A stretch of DNA of 64,000 bases from Streptomyces katrae (GCF_000717655.1 NZ_JNZY01000009.1:158026-222025), one strand, 5' to 3'; shown: positions 16,058 through 30,265, counted from the first letter of the stretch. Made by a program: numbers and translations. Notes: generated by a model not told the origin, from the sequence alone.

Positions 16058-16707
16058 GCATCCGGGTCGTGGTGGCCGAGGACCAGAGCGCGGTAAGGGC
16101 GGGCCTGGTGCTGATCCTGCGCAGCGCGGGCGACATCGAGGTCGCGGGCGAGGCGGCGGACGGGGAGGAGGCGGTGCGCCTGGCGCGGGAGCTGCGGCCG
16201 GATCTCGTCCTCATGGACGTGCAGATGCCGCGGCTCGACGGGGTGTCGGCGACCCGCCAGGTGGTCGCGGAGGGGCTGGCCGACGTCCTGGTGCTGACCA
16301 CCTTCGACCTGGACGAGTACGTGTTCGGCGCGCTGCGAGCGGGGGCCGCGGGCTTCCTGCTGAAGAACGCGGACGCGGCGGAGCTGATCGAGGCGGTACG
16401 GACGGTCGCGCGCGGGGAGGGTCTGATCGCTCCCGCGGTGACCCGGCGGCTGATCGCCGAGTTCGCCGCTCCGCGGCCGGTGAAGGCTCCCGTGGCTCCG
16501 GAGACGGCCGCGGCGGTGGCCTCGCTGACGCGGCGTGAGCGAGAGGTGCTCGGCTGTCTGGGCGAGGGGCTGTCGAACGCGGAGATCGCGCTGCGGCTGG
16601 AGATGGCGGAGGCGACGGTGAAGACGCACGTCAGCAGGCTGCTGGGGAAGCTCGAGCTGCGCAGCCGGGTCCAGGCGGCCGTACTGGCCCAGGAGTTGGG
16701 CCTCTAG
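16054..16707 (+). CDS. chiR: LuxR/NarL-type response regulator (ChiR-like)
   Basis: A 217-residue regulator. The receiver domain (1 to about 120) has VVVAEDQSAVRAG (acidic pair), the phosphorylated Asp in LVLMDVQMPRLDG, the Thr in VLVLTTFD and Lys in GFLLKNADAAE. A linker then leads to a LuxR-type helix-turn-helix (LTRREREVLGCLGEGLSNAEIALRL and VKTHVSRLLGKLELRSR). Its start overlaps the kinase stop by 4 bases. In S. coelicolor the regulator in this position activates the adjacent chitinase gene; here the chitinase promoter begins about 20 bases after its stop. Confidence 0.92.
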   Translation: MSIRVVVAEDQSAVRAGLVLILRSAGDIEVAGEAADGEEAVRLARELRPDLVLMDVQMPRLDGVSATRQVVAEGLADVLVLTTFDLDEYVFGALRAGAAGFLLKNADAAELIEAVRTVARGEGLIAPAVTRRLIAEFAAPRPVKAPVAPETAAAVASLTRREREVLGCLGEGLSNAEIALRLEMAEATVKTHVSRLLGKLELRSRVQAAVLAQELGL

Positions 16708-16724
16708 CGGACTCCTGGAGGGAA

Positions 16725-16765
16725 GGTCTGGACCTCTTGACGGTTGGTCCAGACCTTTCTACGCT
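16725..16765 (+). promoter_or_regulatory. Chitinase promoter with paired DasR-like repeats
   Basis: A near-consensus promoter: TTGACG (16737-16742), 17-base spacer, TACGCT (16760-16765). Two near-palindromic repeats, GGTCTGGACCT (16725-16735) and GGTCCAGACCT (16746-16756), flank and overlap the -35 box. Paired 12-bp repeats of this kind are the known control elements of Streptomyces chitinase promoters and resemble the DasR consensus (TGGTCTAGACCA type). The predicted leader is about 100 bases. Confidence 0.85.
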
Positions 16766-16875
16766 CGCGGCAACTGTGGTGAGCGTGCCATGACAAGCGT
16801 GCTCACGGGCGGCGCAGGTCCCATCCCCAGTCCCGGTCGGCCCCACGACCGCGACGGACCTACGGAGGAGCACCC

Positions 16876-18720
<1,845 letters not shown>

Positions 18721-18730
18721 CACGAACGAA

Positions 18731-18766
18731 GCCGGGGAGACGGGGTCCGCCCCCCGTCTCCCCGGC
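18731..18766. terminator. Strong bidirectional terminator after the chitinase gene
   Basis: Perfect 15-bp arms GCCGGGGAGACGGGG (18731-18745) and its complement (18752-18766), 6-base loop, then TTCTTC. It starts 11 bases after the chitinase stop and also lies just beyond the stop of the convergent DUF2550 gene. Confidence 0.93.
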
Positions 18767-18787
18767 TTCTTCATGTCAAGCAGGAAC

Positions 18788-19240
18788 TCAGGCCACGTTC
18801 ACCCTCTGCCCGGGAGGCGCAGCCTCCAGCCAGGCCAGGAAACCGGTCAGTGCGTCCTCGCTCATCGCGAGCTCCAGGCGGGTCCCGCGGTGGACACACC
18901 CGAGCACGACGGCGTCGGACAGCAGCGCCAGCTCCTCCTCGCCCTCGGGGGCGCGGCGGGCGACCACCTCGATGGAGGAGCGCTCCAGCAGCCGGCGCGG
19001 CCGCGGGGAGTACGAGAAGACGCGGAACCACTCGATGCGGTCACCGCTGTAGCGGGCGACCCCGTACACCCAGCCCTTGCCGGAGATGTCGGGTTCCTCG
19101 GACACGCCCCAGCGCAGGCTGCAGTCGAAGGTGCCGCCGGAACGCTGGATGAGCCTGCGGCGCAGTCCGAAGACAAACAGCCCGATCACCACCAGGGCTA
19201 CGACCAGGCCGCTCACAAGCAGAGCGAGGAGCATCTTCAC
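18788..19240 (-). CDS. DUF2550 family membrane-anchored protein
   Basis: A 150-residue protein with one N-terminal transmembrane helix (LLALLVSGLVVALVVIGLFVFGL) followed by RRRLIQRSGGTFDCSLRW, the signature start of DUF2550. The rest is a small cytoplasmic domain with a PH-like beta pattern (GWVYGVARYSGDRIEWFRVFSYSPRPRRL). The GTG at 19240 has GAGGAGG upstream. The gene follows atpC on the same strand in actinobacteria generally, but here a hairpin at 19292-19341 separates it from the atp operon. Function unknown. Confidence 0.92.
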   Translation of the reverse strand: MKMLLALLVSGLVVALVVIGLFVFGLRRRLIQRSGGTFDCSLRWGVSEEPDISGKGWVYGVARYSGDRIEWFRVFSYSPRPRRLLERSSIEVVARRAPEGEEELALLSDAVVLGCVHRGTRLELAMSEDALTGFLAWLEAAPPGQRVNVA

Positions 19241-19291
19241 CGACCTCCTCGCTCATCGAATCCCGCACCAACGAAAAACGGACGTACATCG

Positions 19292-19341
19292 CCTCAGCCG
19301 CGACCCGGTCTGGAAAATTCCAGCACGGACCGCGGCTGAGG
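19292..19341 (-). terminator. Terminator at the end of the atp operon
   Basis: 11-bp arms CCTCAGCCGCG (19292-19302) and CGCGGCTGAGG (19331-19341) enclosing a second palindrome CTGGAA-AA-TTCCAG. It lies just downstream of the atpC stop on the minus strand. Confidence 0.85.
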
Positions 19342-19364
19342 TCGCACACTCTGCGGAACGGGGC

Positions 19365-19739
19365 TCAGTGCCCCGTCACCGCGCGCAGCCGGACATCGGC
19401 GCGACGCTCGGCGGCCGCATCGGCCTCCGACTTCGCGCGCTCCAGTGCCCGTTCCGCCCGCTGGACGTCAATCTCGTCAGCGAGCTCGGCGATCTCGGCC
19501 AGCAGGGACAGCTTGTTGTCCGCGAACGAGATGAATCCGCCGTGCACCGCGGCGACGACAGTGTTGCCCTCGCTGGTGCGGATGGTCACCGGGCCCGATT
19601 CCAGCACACCGAGAAGCGGCTGGTGACCGGGCATGACGCCGATGTCGCCGGACGTGGTGCGGGCGACAACAAGGGTGGCCTCGCCGGACCAGACATTGCG
19701 GTCCGCCGCGACCAGCTCGACGTGCAGCTCAGCAGCCAA
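19365..19739 (-). CDS. atpC: ATP synthase epsilon subunit
   Basis: A 124-residue subunit of the F1 central stalk. The TTG at 19739 (MAAELHVELVAADRNVWSG) is chosen because GAGGAG lies 8 bases upstream and the length then matches streptomycete AtpC. The beta-sandwich carries IGVMPGHQPLLGVLESG, the most conserved segment, and the C-terminal helical hairpin is rich in Ala, Glu and Arg. It is the last gene of the atp operon, 128 bases after atpD. Confidence 0.97.
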   Translation of the reverse strand: MAAELHVELVAADRNVWSGEATLVVARTTSGDIGVMPGHQPLLGVLESGPVTIRTSEGNTVVAAVHGGFISFADNKLSLLAEIAELADEIDVQRAERALERAKSEADAAAERRADVRLRAVTGH

Positions 19740-19867
19740 GGTGGCTCCTCGGGTCACCACCCGGCGGGTCAGCCGGGTGTTGGGTCAAATTCTAATGGGC
19801 GTGGGGAGAGGGACGGGACACACCCGCCCCTCTCCGTCAGTCAGCTGTGCTCACGAGGAGCGCGGCT

Positions 19868-22227
<2,360 letters not shown>

Positions 22228-22247
22228 GAGTCAGGTCCCTTCCGTCG

Positions 22248-23843
22248 TCACTTGGAGACGTTGACGGCCGGTGCGTCCTCGCCCAGGAGCTTGCCGTCCG
22301 AGGTCTCGAACTGGCGCTTGAAGCCGGCGATGGCGTCCGCGACCGACGTCAGGGTGTCGTCCGACATCTTGCCGCCCTCCGCGATGGAGGTGAGGAGGTC
22401 CTTGCGCTCGCGGCGCAGGTGCTCCAGCAGCTCCGACTCGAAGCGACGGATGTCGTTGACCGGGACGTCGTCCATCTTGCCGGTGGTACCGGCCCAGACG
22501 GAGACGACCTGCTCCTCGACCGGCATCGGCTGGTACTGGCCCTGCTTCAGCAGCTCGACCATGCGCTTGCCGCGCTCCAGCGAGGCCTTCGACGCGGCGT
22601 CCAGGTCGGAACCGAAGGCGGCGAACGCCTCCAGCTCGCGGTACTGGGCGAGGTCCACGCGCAGACGGCCGGAAACCTGCTTCATGGCCTTGTGCTGCGC
22701 GGAGCCACCGACGCGGGAGACCGAGATACCGACGTTCAGTGCCGGGCGCTGGCCCGCGTTGAACAGGTCGGACTCCAGGAAGCACTGGCCGTCGGTGATC
22801 GAGATGACGTTGGTCGGGATGAACGCCGACACGTCGTTCGCCTTGGTCTCGACGATCGGCAGACCGGTCATCGAACCGGCGCCCATCTCGTCGGACAGCT
22901 TGGCGCAGCGCTCGAGCAGACGCGAGTGCAGGTAGAAGACGTCACCCGGGTAGGCCTCACGGCCCGGCGGGCGGCGCAGCAGCAGCGACACGGCGCGGTA
23001 GGCGTCGGCCTGCTTCGACAGGTCGTCGAAGATGATCAGGACGTGCTTGCCGGCGTACATCCAGTGCTGGCCGATGGCGGAACCGGTGTACGGCGCCAGG
23101 TACTTGAAGCCGGCCGGGTCGGACGCCGGGGCGGCGACGATCGTCGTGTACTCGAGCGCGCCGGCCTCTTCCAGGGCGCCGCGAACGGACGCGATGGTCG
23201 AGCCCTTCTGGCCGATGGCGACGTAGATGCAGCGGACCTGCTTGTTCACGTCGCCGGAGCGCCAGTTGTCGCGCTGGTTGATGATCGTGTCGACGGCCAG
23301 AGCGGTCTTGCCGGTCTGACGGTCACCAATGATCAGCTGACGCTGGCCACGGCCGATCGGCACCATCGCGTCGACGGCCTTGTAGCCGGTCTGCATGGGC
23401 TCGTGCACCGACTTACGGACCATGACGCCCGGGGCCTGCAGCTCGAGGGCGCGGCGTCCTTCGGTCGCGATCTCGCCGAGGCCGTCGATCGGGTTGCCGA
23501 GCGGGTCGACGACGCGGCCGAGGTAGCCCTCGCCGACACCTACGGAGAGAACCTCACCGGTGCGCTGCACCGGCTGGCCCTCCTCGATACCGCTGAACTC
23601 GCCGAGGACGATCGCACCGATCTCGCGCTCCTCGAGGTTGAGGGCGAGACCGAGGGTGCCGTCCTCGAACTTCAGCAGCTCGTTCGCCATGGCGGAGGGC
23701 AGGCCCTCCACCTTCGCGATGCCGTCGCCGGCAACGCTGACCGTTCCGACCTCCTCGCGCGAGGCCGCGTCCGGCTGGTACGACTGGACAAAGTTCTCCA
23801 GTGCGTCCCGGATCTCCTCCGGCCGGATCGTGAGCTCCGCCAT
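22248..23843 (-). CDS. atpA: ATP synthase alpha subunit
   Basis: The 531-residue non-catalytic nucleotide-binding F1 subunit. Walker [14 protein letters not shown], the Walker B strand [16 protein letters not shown] and the arginine-finger segment [23 protein letters not shown] are present. [18 protein letters not shown] is the accepted start, supported by GGAGAGC upstream; the frame runs on upstream without a site. A 129-base gap that holds a GC-rich hairpin separates it from atpH, unusual in this tightly packed operon. Confidence 0.99.
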   Translation of the reverse strand: MAELTIRPEEIRDALENFVQSYQPDAASREEVGTVSVAGDGIAKVEGLPSAMANELLKFEDGTLGLALNLEEREIGAIVLGEFSGIEEGQPVQRTGEVLSVGVGEGYLGRVVDPLGNPIDGLGEIATEGRRALELQAPGVMVRKSVHEPMQTGYKAVDAMVPIGRGQRQLIIGDRQTGKTALAVDTIINQRDNWRSGDVNKQVRCIYVAIGQKGSTIASVRGALEEAGALEYTTIVAAPASDPAGFKYLAPYTGSAIGQHWMYAGKHVLIIFDDLSKQADAYRAVSLLLRRPPGREAYPGDVFYLHSRLLERCAKLSDEMGAGSMTGLPIVETKANDVSAFIPTNVISITDGQCFLESDLFNAGQRPALNVGISVSRVGGSAQHKAMKQVSGRLRVDLAQYRELEAFAAFGSDLDAASKASLERGKRMVELLKQGQYQPMPVEEQVVSVWAGTTGKMDDVPVNDIRRFESELLEHLRRERKDLLTSIAEGGKMSDDTLTSVADAIAGFKRQFETSDGKLLGEDAPAVNVSK

Positions 23844-23885
23844 CTGGGTTCCCTGCTCTCCTTGTTGGGCCTGAAGCTTCTTAGG

Positions 23886-23908
23886 GGTCTGGGGGCGACC
23901 CCCAGGAA
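23886..23908 (-). repeat. Intergenic hairpin between atpH and atpA
   Basis: On the minus strand CTGGGGG-TCG-CCCCCAG lies in the atpH-atpA gap and is followed by ACCCCTAAGAAGC. It resembles the GGGGTCTGGGGGCGG-type intergenic repeats common in Streptomyces. It may fine-tune atpA mRNA rather than end transcription, since the operon continues. Confidence 0.5.
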
Positions 23909-23972
23909 TCTTCTGCAAGTTCTGCACGGCCCAACCGGGCCGCTGGAAATGCGTTGTTCTATTGGTGGCCGG

Positions 23973-24788
23973 TCAGCCGGCCATGCGGCGGGACGCCTCG
24001 GCGAGGCGGTCCGCGATGCTGCCGTCGATGACCTCGTCGCCGACCCGCACGGTGATCCCGCCGAGGACCGCGGGGTCCACGTCGAGGTTCAGGTGCATCT
24101 GGCGGCCGTACAGCTTGGCCAGCACCGCGCCGAGACGCTGCTTCTGCACGTCGCTGAGCGGAACCGCGGTGGTCACGGTGGCGACCATGCGGTCACGGCG
24201 CTCGGCGGCGAGCTTGGAGAGGGACTCGAGTCCCGCTTCCAGGCTACGTCCACGCGGGTGCGTGACGAGACGCGTGACGAGACGCTCGGTGACGGCGTTC
24301 GCCTTGCCGCCGAGCAGGCTGCCGAGCAGCGTGCTCTTGGCGGCGGCGGTGGCCGCCCGGTCGGTCAGCGCGGCGCGCAGCTCGGTGCTCGAGGCGACGA
24401 TCCGGCCGAAGCGGAACAGCTCGTCCTCGACGTTGTCGAGCGCGCCTGCCTGCTGGGCCGCCGTGAGGTCGGCGGTGGCCGCCAGTTCCTCGAGCGCGTC
24501 CACCAGGTCGCGGGACTGCGACCAGCGGGACCGGGCCATGCCCGACACCAGGTCGAGGGTTTCCCCGCCCACCTGGCCGGACAGCAGACGGCCGACCAGC
24601 TCGGCCTTGGCCTCGCCGGACTGCGCCGGGTCCGTGATGACCCGACGCAGCGAGACCTCACGGTCGAGCAGCGCGGTAACGGCGGCCAGCTCACCGGCGA
24701 GCTTCGCCGCGTCGACGGACGTGTTGTCCGTCAGCGCGTCGAGACGCTCGCGCGCGGAGGCCAGCGCCTCGCGGCTCGCTCCGTTCAT
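23973..24788 (-). CDS. atpH: ATP synthase delta subunit
   Basis: The 271-residue peripheral-stalk subunit, in the long actinobacterial form (about 90 residues longer than in E. coli). The C-terminal half carries the OSCP fold with VTTAVPLSDVQKQRLGAVLAKLYGRQMHLNLDVDPAVLGGITVRVGDEVIDGS. The N-terminal extension resembles additional b-subunit-like helical sequence. Its ATG overlaps the atpF stop by 4 bases. Confidence 0.97.
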   Translation of the reverse strand: MNGASREALASARERLDALTDNTSVDAAKLAGELAAVTALLDREVSLRRVITDPAQSGEAKAELVGRLLSGQVGGETLDLVSGMARSRWSQSRDLVDALEELAATADLTAAQQAGALDNVEDELFRFGRIVASSTELRAALTDRAATAAAKSTLLGSLLGGKANAVTERLVTRLVTHPRGRSLEAGLESLSKLAAERRDRMVATVTTAVPLSDVQKQRLGAVLAKLYGRQMHLNLDVDPAVLGGITVRVGDEVIDGSIADRLAEASRRMAG

Positions 24789-25324
24789 CGGGCCGCCTCG
24801 GCCTTCTCCTCGAGCTCGCTGAGGAAGCGGTCGATCGTGCGGCTCTGGCGGGCGGCGTCCTCGAGGGACTCGCCGACGAGCTTTCCGGCCAGGTCGGTGG
24901 CGAGCTTGCCCACGTCCTGGCGCAGCGCCTGAGAGGCGGCCTTGCGGTCGGCCGCGATCTGGGCGTGGCCGGCAGCGATGATCTCCTCACGCTGCCGCTG
25001 GCCCTCTGCGCGCAGTTCTTCCTTGAGCGCAGTGCCCTGCTCCAGCGCTTCCTGGCGCAGGCGCGCGGCCTCGTGCCGGGCTTCGGCGAGCTGGGCCTTG
25101 TACTGCTCCAGCACGCTCTGGGCCTCGGTCTGAGCGGCCTCAGCCTTCTCGATACCGCCCTCGATCTGCTCGCGACGCTCGTCCAGAACCTTGTTGATGT
25201 TCGGGAGGAGCTTCTTCGCGAGGAAACCGAAGACGATGACGAAGGCGATCAGACCGATGACGAGCTCGGGGATCGGCGGGACGAGCGGGTTTTCCGTCTC
25301 GGCCGCGAGAACCAGGAGGTTCAC
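24785..25324 (-). CDS. atpF: ATP synthase b subunit
   Basis: A 179-residue stator subunit with one N-terminal membrane helix (IPELVIGLIAFVIVFGFLAKKLL) and then a long charged coiled coil (KVLDERREQIEGGIEKAEAAQTEAQ onward). The start is GTG with GAAAGG upstream. It joins Fo to the atpH/delta subunit. Its stop overlaps the atpH start (ATGA). Confidence 0.97.
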   Translation of the reverse strand: MNLLVLAAETENPLVPPIPELVIGLIAFVIVFGFLAKKLLPNINKVLDERREQIEGGIEKAEAAQTEAQSVLEQYKAQLAEARHEAARLRQEALEQGTALKEELRAEGQRQREEIIAAGHAQIAADRKAASQALRQDVGKLATDLAGKLVGESLEDAARQSRTIDRFLSELEEKAEAAR

Positions 25325-25365
25325 ATCAGTGCCTTTCGTCTAATCGGACTAGTGGTCGCGGTTCG

Positions 25366-26503
<1,138 letters not shown>

Positions 26504-26728
26504 CGCGGGCTCCTTCAGCGTGGCGCATAGGTACGGCAACCTCGTTGTGTCGGCGCGGCGCACAGCCGCTGTTCGGCACTGGACTGGTGTTACGGGTGTG
26601 GGGGCGGCGATCAGGCATCGAGCCTCGCGATGGAACAGGCGTCAGCTCAGATGCCCGCGCCCGCAATGCCGCAGTTGGAACCGGACGATAGCAGCATCTC
26701 GAACGCTCGCTTATCCCGGCCCTACCCC

Positions 26729-27166
26729 TCACGACTTCGGCCCCGAATTTTCGGGCTTGTCGCCCTTCGTCGAGTCCGGTTCGACGTACAGGATCTTGGC
26801 CTTCATGTGAGCACGCGTCTGTGCGCCGATCCACACGAGGGTGGTGGCGACGAGCGTGATCGCGAATGCACGGGGGTTGAACAGCGTCGTGTTCTTGAAC
26901 ACGGCGAGAAAGACGAAGAGCAACAGGATCTGGGCCGTGTAGAGCATCAGCCCCATGGCCTGGAACAAGTGCGGCAGCGATTTCGCGGTGCGTTGAAGAA
27001 CGACGAATCCGATGCCCATGAACAGCATCACCAGCAGAGTGGCGATGACAGCGCCAAGAGCCCCCTTGCCGCCGGCCACCACGGCGCTGATGACGGCGGC
27101 AAGAGCGCCGGCGACAGCTGTGGGGACAGCACATTGCAGGAGGGATCGGACGTCATCTGACCGCAT
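26729..27166 (-). CDS. atpI: ATP synthase-associated protein AtpI
   Basis: A 145-residue protein with four membrane helices, first gene of the atp operon. AtpI helps c-ring assembly and possibly Mg2+ supply in other bacteria. MRSDDVRSLLQCAVPTAVAGAL is the likely start (GGAGC about 8 bases upstream). The C-terminal KAKILYVEPDSTKGDK tail is cytoplasmic. The Rex-like operator at 27291-27308 lies 125 bases upstream. Confidence 0.9.
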   Translation of the reverse strand: MRSDDVRSLLQCAVPTAVAGALAAVISAVVAGGKGALGAVIATLLVMLFMGIGFVVLQRTAKSLPHLFQAMGLMLYTAQILLLFVFLAVFKNTTLFNPRAFAITLVATTLVWIGAQTRAHMKAKILYVEPDSTKGDKPENSGPKS

Positions 27167-27290
27167 GGCGGGTTGCTCCGCGTGGTGGTGGGGGCACGGA
27201 CTCGTACGGGACGAGCGTAAGCCCGGTCCGAGATGGATCCTCGGGCCGATGGGCCGTCGCACTACGGTCCTTCGGCTCTGTCGCCGGGTT

Positions 27291-27308
27291 TAGTGAACGG
27301 TATCACAA
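27291..27308 (-). promoter_or_regulatory. Rex-type redox operator upstream of the atp operon
   Basis: On the minus strand TTGTGATACCGTTCACTA matches the Rex operator consensus TTGTGAACGCGTTCACAA at 14 of 18 positions, with both TGTGA/TTCAC half-sites kept. Rex represses respiratory genes in Streptomyces and leaves DNA when NADH/NAD rises. From memory the atp operon is one of its targets. The site lies in an AT-rich stretch (27291-27330) that is the likely promoter. Confidence 0.8.
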
Positions 27309-27439
27309 ACTATTTGATGAGAGCTTTACCTGCGGAGTGTGCTGACTGTCACACATGAGAGCTAACCCGCCCGTGTGTGCACGACAAGCTGTCGTTGTGT
27401 GTGGTAAAGGCCGCCCATGTCGGACATGCGCTGTGGCCG

Positions 27440-28762
27440 TCAGCGCGTCGACTCCGCCTTACGCCGGTCGGGGAAGCGCGAACGGGGGCCTACCGCGGTC
27501 GCTCCGTTGACGCCCGAGACGCCGACCCTGACCGGCCTGGCGGGCTCCGGCTCGCGGCCCGAGGCATCCTGCGCGGCCGCCTCGGCGGCGCGCTCCGCGT
27601 GCCGGTAGCGCGGCGGGACCAGGCCCTCGGCCCACCGCGGGGCACGCGGGGTGAAGCGCGGCAGGAGCAGCAGGACCAGGCCCACCGCGCTCAGCGCGAC
27701 GATGGCGAGCACGATCCACATCGAGGCGGAATGCACCGAATAGGCCACCGCGCCGAAGGCGATCAGTCCTGACCAGAAATACATGATCAGCACCGCGCGA
27801 CTGTGCGAATGCCCGAGTTCCAGCAGCCGGTGGTGCAGGTGCCCGCGGTCGGCCGCGAACGGCGACTGCCCCTTCCACGTACGCCGCACGATGGCCAGGA
27901 TCAGGTCCGCCATCGGGATCGCGATGATGGTCAGCGGGAGCAGAAGCGGAATGAAGACCGGGATCATCGCGTGCACCGCGTTGCGCTCACCGCCGGCGAA
28001 CAGGGCCATGGTGTCCGGGTCCACCTGCCCGGTGATCGAAATCGCGGCGGCGGCCAGCACCAGGCCGATGAGCATCGATCCGGAATCGCCCATGAAGATC
28101 CGGGCCGGGTGCATGTTGTGCGGTAGGAAGCCGAGGCACATGCCCATCAGGATCGCCGCGAACAGGGTCGCGGGCGCGGCCGCCTCGATGCCGTAGCCGA
28201 ACCAGATCCGGTACGAGTAGAGGAAGAACGCGGCGGCGGCGATGCAGACCATGCCGGCGGCCAGGCCGTCGAGCCCGTCCACGAAGTTCACCGCGTTGAT
28301 GGTGATCACGACGAGGGCCACCGTGAGCAGGTTGCCCTGCCACTGGGTCAGCGCGACCGTCCCGATGCCCGGGACGGGGATCCACAGGATGGTCAGACCC
28401 TGCATGACCATCACACCGGCGGCGATCATCTGCGCGCCGAGCTTGATCAGGGCGTCGATCTCGAACTTGTCGTCGAGCACGCCGATCAGCCAGATCAGGG
28501 CGGCTCCGGAGAGCAGCGCCCGCGGTTCGTTCGACAGCTCGAAGACGCCGTTGAGGTTGCGCAGGTGGTCGGCGACCAGCAGCCCCGCGCACAGTCCGCC
28601 GAACATGGCGATGCCGCCGAGCCGCGGAGTGGGCTCGCGGTGCACGTCGCGGGCGCGGATCTCCGGCATCGCACCGGCCGCGATCGCGAACTTCCGCACG
28701 GGCCCGGTGAGCAGGTAGGTCACCGCGACCGTGACGCAAAGCGTCAGCAGATATTCACGCAC
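27440..28762 (-). CDS. WecA/TagO-like undecaprenyl-phosphate sugar-1-phosphate transferase
   Basis: A 440-residue polytopic enzyme of the MraY/WecA family that moves a UDP-linked amino-sugar phosphate, probably GlcNAc-1-P, to undecaprenyl phosphate and so starts a cell-wall glycopolymer. About eleven membrane helices are present. Key segments are REPTPRLGGIAMFGG, NAVNFVDGLDGLAAG (the DD/metal-binding loop), and ADRGHLHHRLLELGHSH (the HIHH-type UDP-sugar motif). The GTG at 28762 (MREYLLTLCVTVAVTYLLTGPVRKF) fits the family start; another GTG lies at 28801. It follows glyA on the same strand and leads the atp operon region. Confidence 0.92.
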   Translation of the reverse strand: MREYLLTLCVTVAVTYLLTGPVRKFAIAAGAMPEIRARDVHREPTPRLGGIAMFGGLCAGLLVADHLRNLNGVFELSNEPRALLSGAALIWLIGVLDDKFEIDALIKLGAQMIAAGVMVMQGLTILWIPVPGIGTVALTQWQGNLLTVALVVITINAVNFVDGLDGLAAGMVCIAAAAFFLYSYRIWFGYGIEAAAPATLFAAILMGMCLGFLPHNMHPARIFMGDSGSMLIGLVLAAAAISITGQVDPDTMALFAGGERNAVHAMIPVFIPLLLPLTIIAIPMADLILAIVRRTWKGQSPFAADRGHLHHRLLELGHSHSRAVLIMYFWSGLIAFGAVAYSVHSASMWIVLAIVALSAVGLVLLLLPRFTPRAPRWAEGLVPPRYRHAERAAEAAAQDASGREPEPARPVRVGVSGVNGATAVGPRSRFPDRRKAESTR

Positions 28763-28878
28763 GGGCTGCCCCAGATGTATCGCCGGCCATCTCAGCCCCA
28801 CACATTAGCTGCGATGTACCCCTCACCGAGGACGCGAGGGGGCGGTATCCCGGTTGCGGTACGCCCCGCTTGTCCGCC

Positions 28879-30108
28879 TTACGCCCCGTACGGGGGAAAT
28901 CCACGCGTCAGCTCGGTCACTTCCGCACGGGTGTTCGCCCCTTCCGCGCGCAGTGCGGCGGTGAACAGGACGGCGATCCGGGCCATCTCGGGCTCCCGCA
29001 TCCCCTGGGTGGTGACGGCGGCCGTGCCGAGCCGGATCCCGCGCTGGTCCCCGTACGGCAGGGCGCAGGTGTCCAGCACGATCCCGGCGGCGGCGAGCCG
29101 GCCGCGGGCGGTCGGGCCGTCGACGCCGAGCGGCGCCGGGTCGGCGGTGATCAGATGGGTGTCGGTGCCGCCCGTCGTCACCGCGAAGCCGTTGGCCGCG
29201 AGCGCTTCGGCCAGCACCCGGGCATTGGCCACCACCCGATGGGCGTACGTGGTGAACGCGGGCGCAGCGGCCTCGCCGAAGGCCACTGCCTTGGCGGCGA
29301 TGGTGTGCATCTGGGCGCCGCCCTGGGTGAAGGGGAACACCGCCCGGTCGATCCGCTCGGCGAACTCGGCGCCGCACAGGACCATCCCGCCGCGCGGGCC
29401 GCGCAGCACCTTGTGGGTCGTCGCGCAGACGATGTCGGCGTACGGGACGGGGCTGGGCGCGGCCCCGCCGGCGACGAGCCCGATCGGATGGGCGGCGTCC
29501 GCGATGAGGTAGGCCCCGACCTCGTCGGCGATCTCCCGGAACACCGAGTACTCCGGGTGCCGCGAGTAGGAGATCGACCCGCAGACGATCGCCTTGGGCC
29601 GGTGCGTGCGCGCCAGCTCCTGCACCTGGCGGTAGTCGATGAGGCCGCTCTCGGCGTCGACGCCGTACCCGACGAAGTCGAACCAGCGTCCGGAGAAGTT
29701 GGCCGGCGAACCGTGGGTGAGGTGGCCGCCGTACGGGAGCCCCATCGCCAGCACGGTGTCCCCGGGCCGCAGCAGCGCGGCGTACGCGGCCAGCACGGCG
29801 GCGGAACCGGAATGCGGCTGCACGTTGGCGTGCTCGACGCGGAACAGGGCGCGGGCCCGTTCGACGGCCAGTCCTTCGGCGAGGTCGGCGTACTCGCAGC
29901 CGCCGTGGTACCGGTGGCCCGGATACCCCTCGGCGTACTTGTTGGCGAGCGCCGAGCCGAGCGCTGCGAGCACGGCGGGCGAAGTGAAGTTCTCGGCGGC
30001 GCTCAGCTGCAGGGTGGCGGCCTGGCGCTGCGCCTCTCCTGCGAGCACGTCGGCCATCTGCGGATCCTGCTGCCGCAGCAGGTCCGTGGGCGGGGTGATG
30101 ACGCTCAT
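28879..30108 (-). CDS. glyA: Serine hydroxymethyltransferase (divergent paralogue)
   Basis: A 409-residue PLP enzyme that interconverts serine and glycine with tetrahydrofolate. The substrate region AAENFTSPAVLAALGSALANKYAEGYPGHRYHGGCEYAD, GGHLTHGSP and the PLP-lysine motif TTHKVLRGPRGG are intact. It differs from the usual enzyme in being about 10-20 residues short and in having DAAHPIGLVAGG for DMAHIAGLVAAG and GLPYGGHLTHGS for DLAHGGHLTHGS. It may be a second, specialised SHMT; I infer that a housekeeping copy exists elsewhere. GGGAG precedes the ATG. Confidence 0.93.
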   Translation of the reverse strand: MSVITPPTDLLRQQDPQMADVLAGEAQRQAATLQLSAAENFTSPAVLAALGSALANKYAEGYPGHRYHGGCEYADLAEGLAVERARALFRVEHANVQPHSGSAAVLAAYAALLRPGDTVLAMGLPYGGHLTHGSPANFSGRWFDFVGYGVDAESGLIDYRQVQELARTHRPKAIVCGSISYSRHPEYSVFREIADEVGAYLIADAAHPIGLVAGGAAPSPVPYADIVCATTHKVLRGPRGGMVLCGAEFAERIDRAVFPFTQGGAQMHTIAAKAVAFGEAAAPAFTTYAHRVVANARVLAEALAANGFAVTTGGTDTHLITADPAPLGVDGPTARGRLAAAGIVLDTCALPYGDQRGIRLGTAAVTTQGMREPEMARIAVLFTAALRAEGANTRAEVTELTRGFPPYGA

Positions 30109-30167
30109 GGCGACTCCCAGTGGCCGGTCCCGGATAGGCCCACTCTAGGCCCGGGGCCCTGATCCCG

Positions 30168-30265
30168 CCCTGCGGACCTTCGGGCGCCGCCGGCGAGATC
30201 CGGCCACGCCGGCGTTTGAGGAGCGGGTCCGGGCAGAGCCGGAATGCGGAGAAGGGGCGGGGCGG
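30168..30265. repeat. Streptomyces-type GC-rich intergenic repeat
   Basis: The gap between glyA and the phosphatase gene holds CGGCGTTTGAGGAGCGGGTCCGG and GAAGGGGCGGGGCGG elements. This is the familiar streptomycete intergenic repeat with CCGGCGTTTGAG and GGGGCGGGG parts. It is not coding and forms several GC-rich hairpins. Confidence 0.6.

Noticed and set aside
22419..24932. 837-residue plus-strand frame opposite atpA/atpH
   Set aside because: Antisense shadow of the ATP synthase genes, with no recognisable domains.
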